The notes under the pieces: generated by a model
What the model saw: only the letters and a program-made list of their open reading frames with translations
What the model was told of the DNA's origin: nothing
Databases searched by the model: none
Position numbers and translations under genes: made by a program
Part shown: positions 6,039-6,054 of the stretch, piece by piece
Layout of the letters: every line of letters starts with the position of its first letter
Position numbering within the stretch: the first letter of the stretch is position 1
Assembly: GCA_030747575.1 (NCBI GenBank)
Contig: JASLKI010000117.1
Location: 1-6,054, forward strand
Length of the DNA: 6,054 nucleotides
Direction: 5' to 3'
From: Verrucomicrobiota bacterium
GTDB taxonomy: Bacteria > Verrucomicrobiota > Verrucomicrobiia > Limisphaerales > UBA1096

Positions 6039-6054
6039 CTATTCCGGCATAACC

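Larger units (their letters stand above)
5851..6054. other. Non-coding tail after tRNA-Pro
   Basis: No secure gene is present. The first 150 bp are AT-richer than the rest of the window and contain the tandem TGTACAC pair, the bulged inverted repeat and several stop codons in most frames. On the minus strand, an open frame runs from the window edge (6054) to a TAG at 5988-5986. It would encode 22 residues beginning GYAGIVGRPNGG, possibly the C-terminus of a gene outside the window, but it is too short to judge. No hairpin-plus-T-run terminator is visible after the tRNA. Confidence 0.5.

Noticed and set aside
1..6054. CRISPR array, insertion sequence or defence system
   Set aside because: There are no regularly spaced long repeats, no transposase or nuclease motifs, and no terminal inverted repeats around a coding unit.

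Overview
The window reads as a piece of a GC-rich bacterial chromosome (about 60% GC by eye), most likely from the Planctomycetota/Verrucomicrobiota group, with Verrucomicrobiota slightly favoured. The reason is the gene content: a Big-2/cytochrome/DUF1549-DUF1553 protein, a Tat-exported DUF1501 protein and a PPC-domain protein in one operon is a signature of that superphylum. No species can be named from the sequence.

Layout: a tRNA-His(GTG) gene lies on the minus strand at the left edge (3-78). A 128-bp intergenic gap (79-206) follows. It carries a weak candidate tRNA promoter on the minus strand and no convincing promoter for the operon. Then come three tightly packed plus-strand genes: 207-2684, 2692-4029 (7-bp gap) and 4026-5702 (4-bp stop/start overlap with a strong internal ribosome binding site). 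A 70-bp gap holds a good sigma70-type promoter for a tRNA-Pro(GGG) gene (5773-5850). The last 204 bp (5851-6054) has no secure gene. It starts AT-richer than the rest and contains a tandem TGTACAC repeat, a bulged inverted repeat and a 12-bp palindrome.

How the genes fit together: all three products appear to be exported. The first has a Sec-type signal peptide and two potential covalent heme-binding motifs (CX4CH and CXXCH). The second has a twin-arginine signal and the Asp/His-rich motifs of the DUF1501 branch of the alkaline phosphatase/sulfatase clan. The third is made of beta-rich PPC and Ig-like modules suited to binding ligands or protein partners. They probably act together outside the cytoplasmic membrane. 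The biochemical function of this widespread gene set is not established, and I do not assign one.

The most unusual signal is at DNA level. The palindrome TTGGCCAA occurs seven times, where about 0.1 would be expected by chance. It occurs in all three genes and in all three codon phases, so protein sequence does not explain it. It resembles the highly iterated palindromes known from cyanobacteria.
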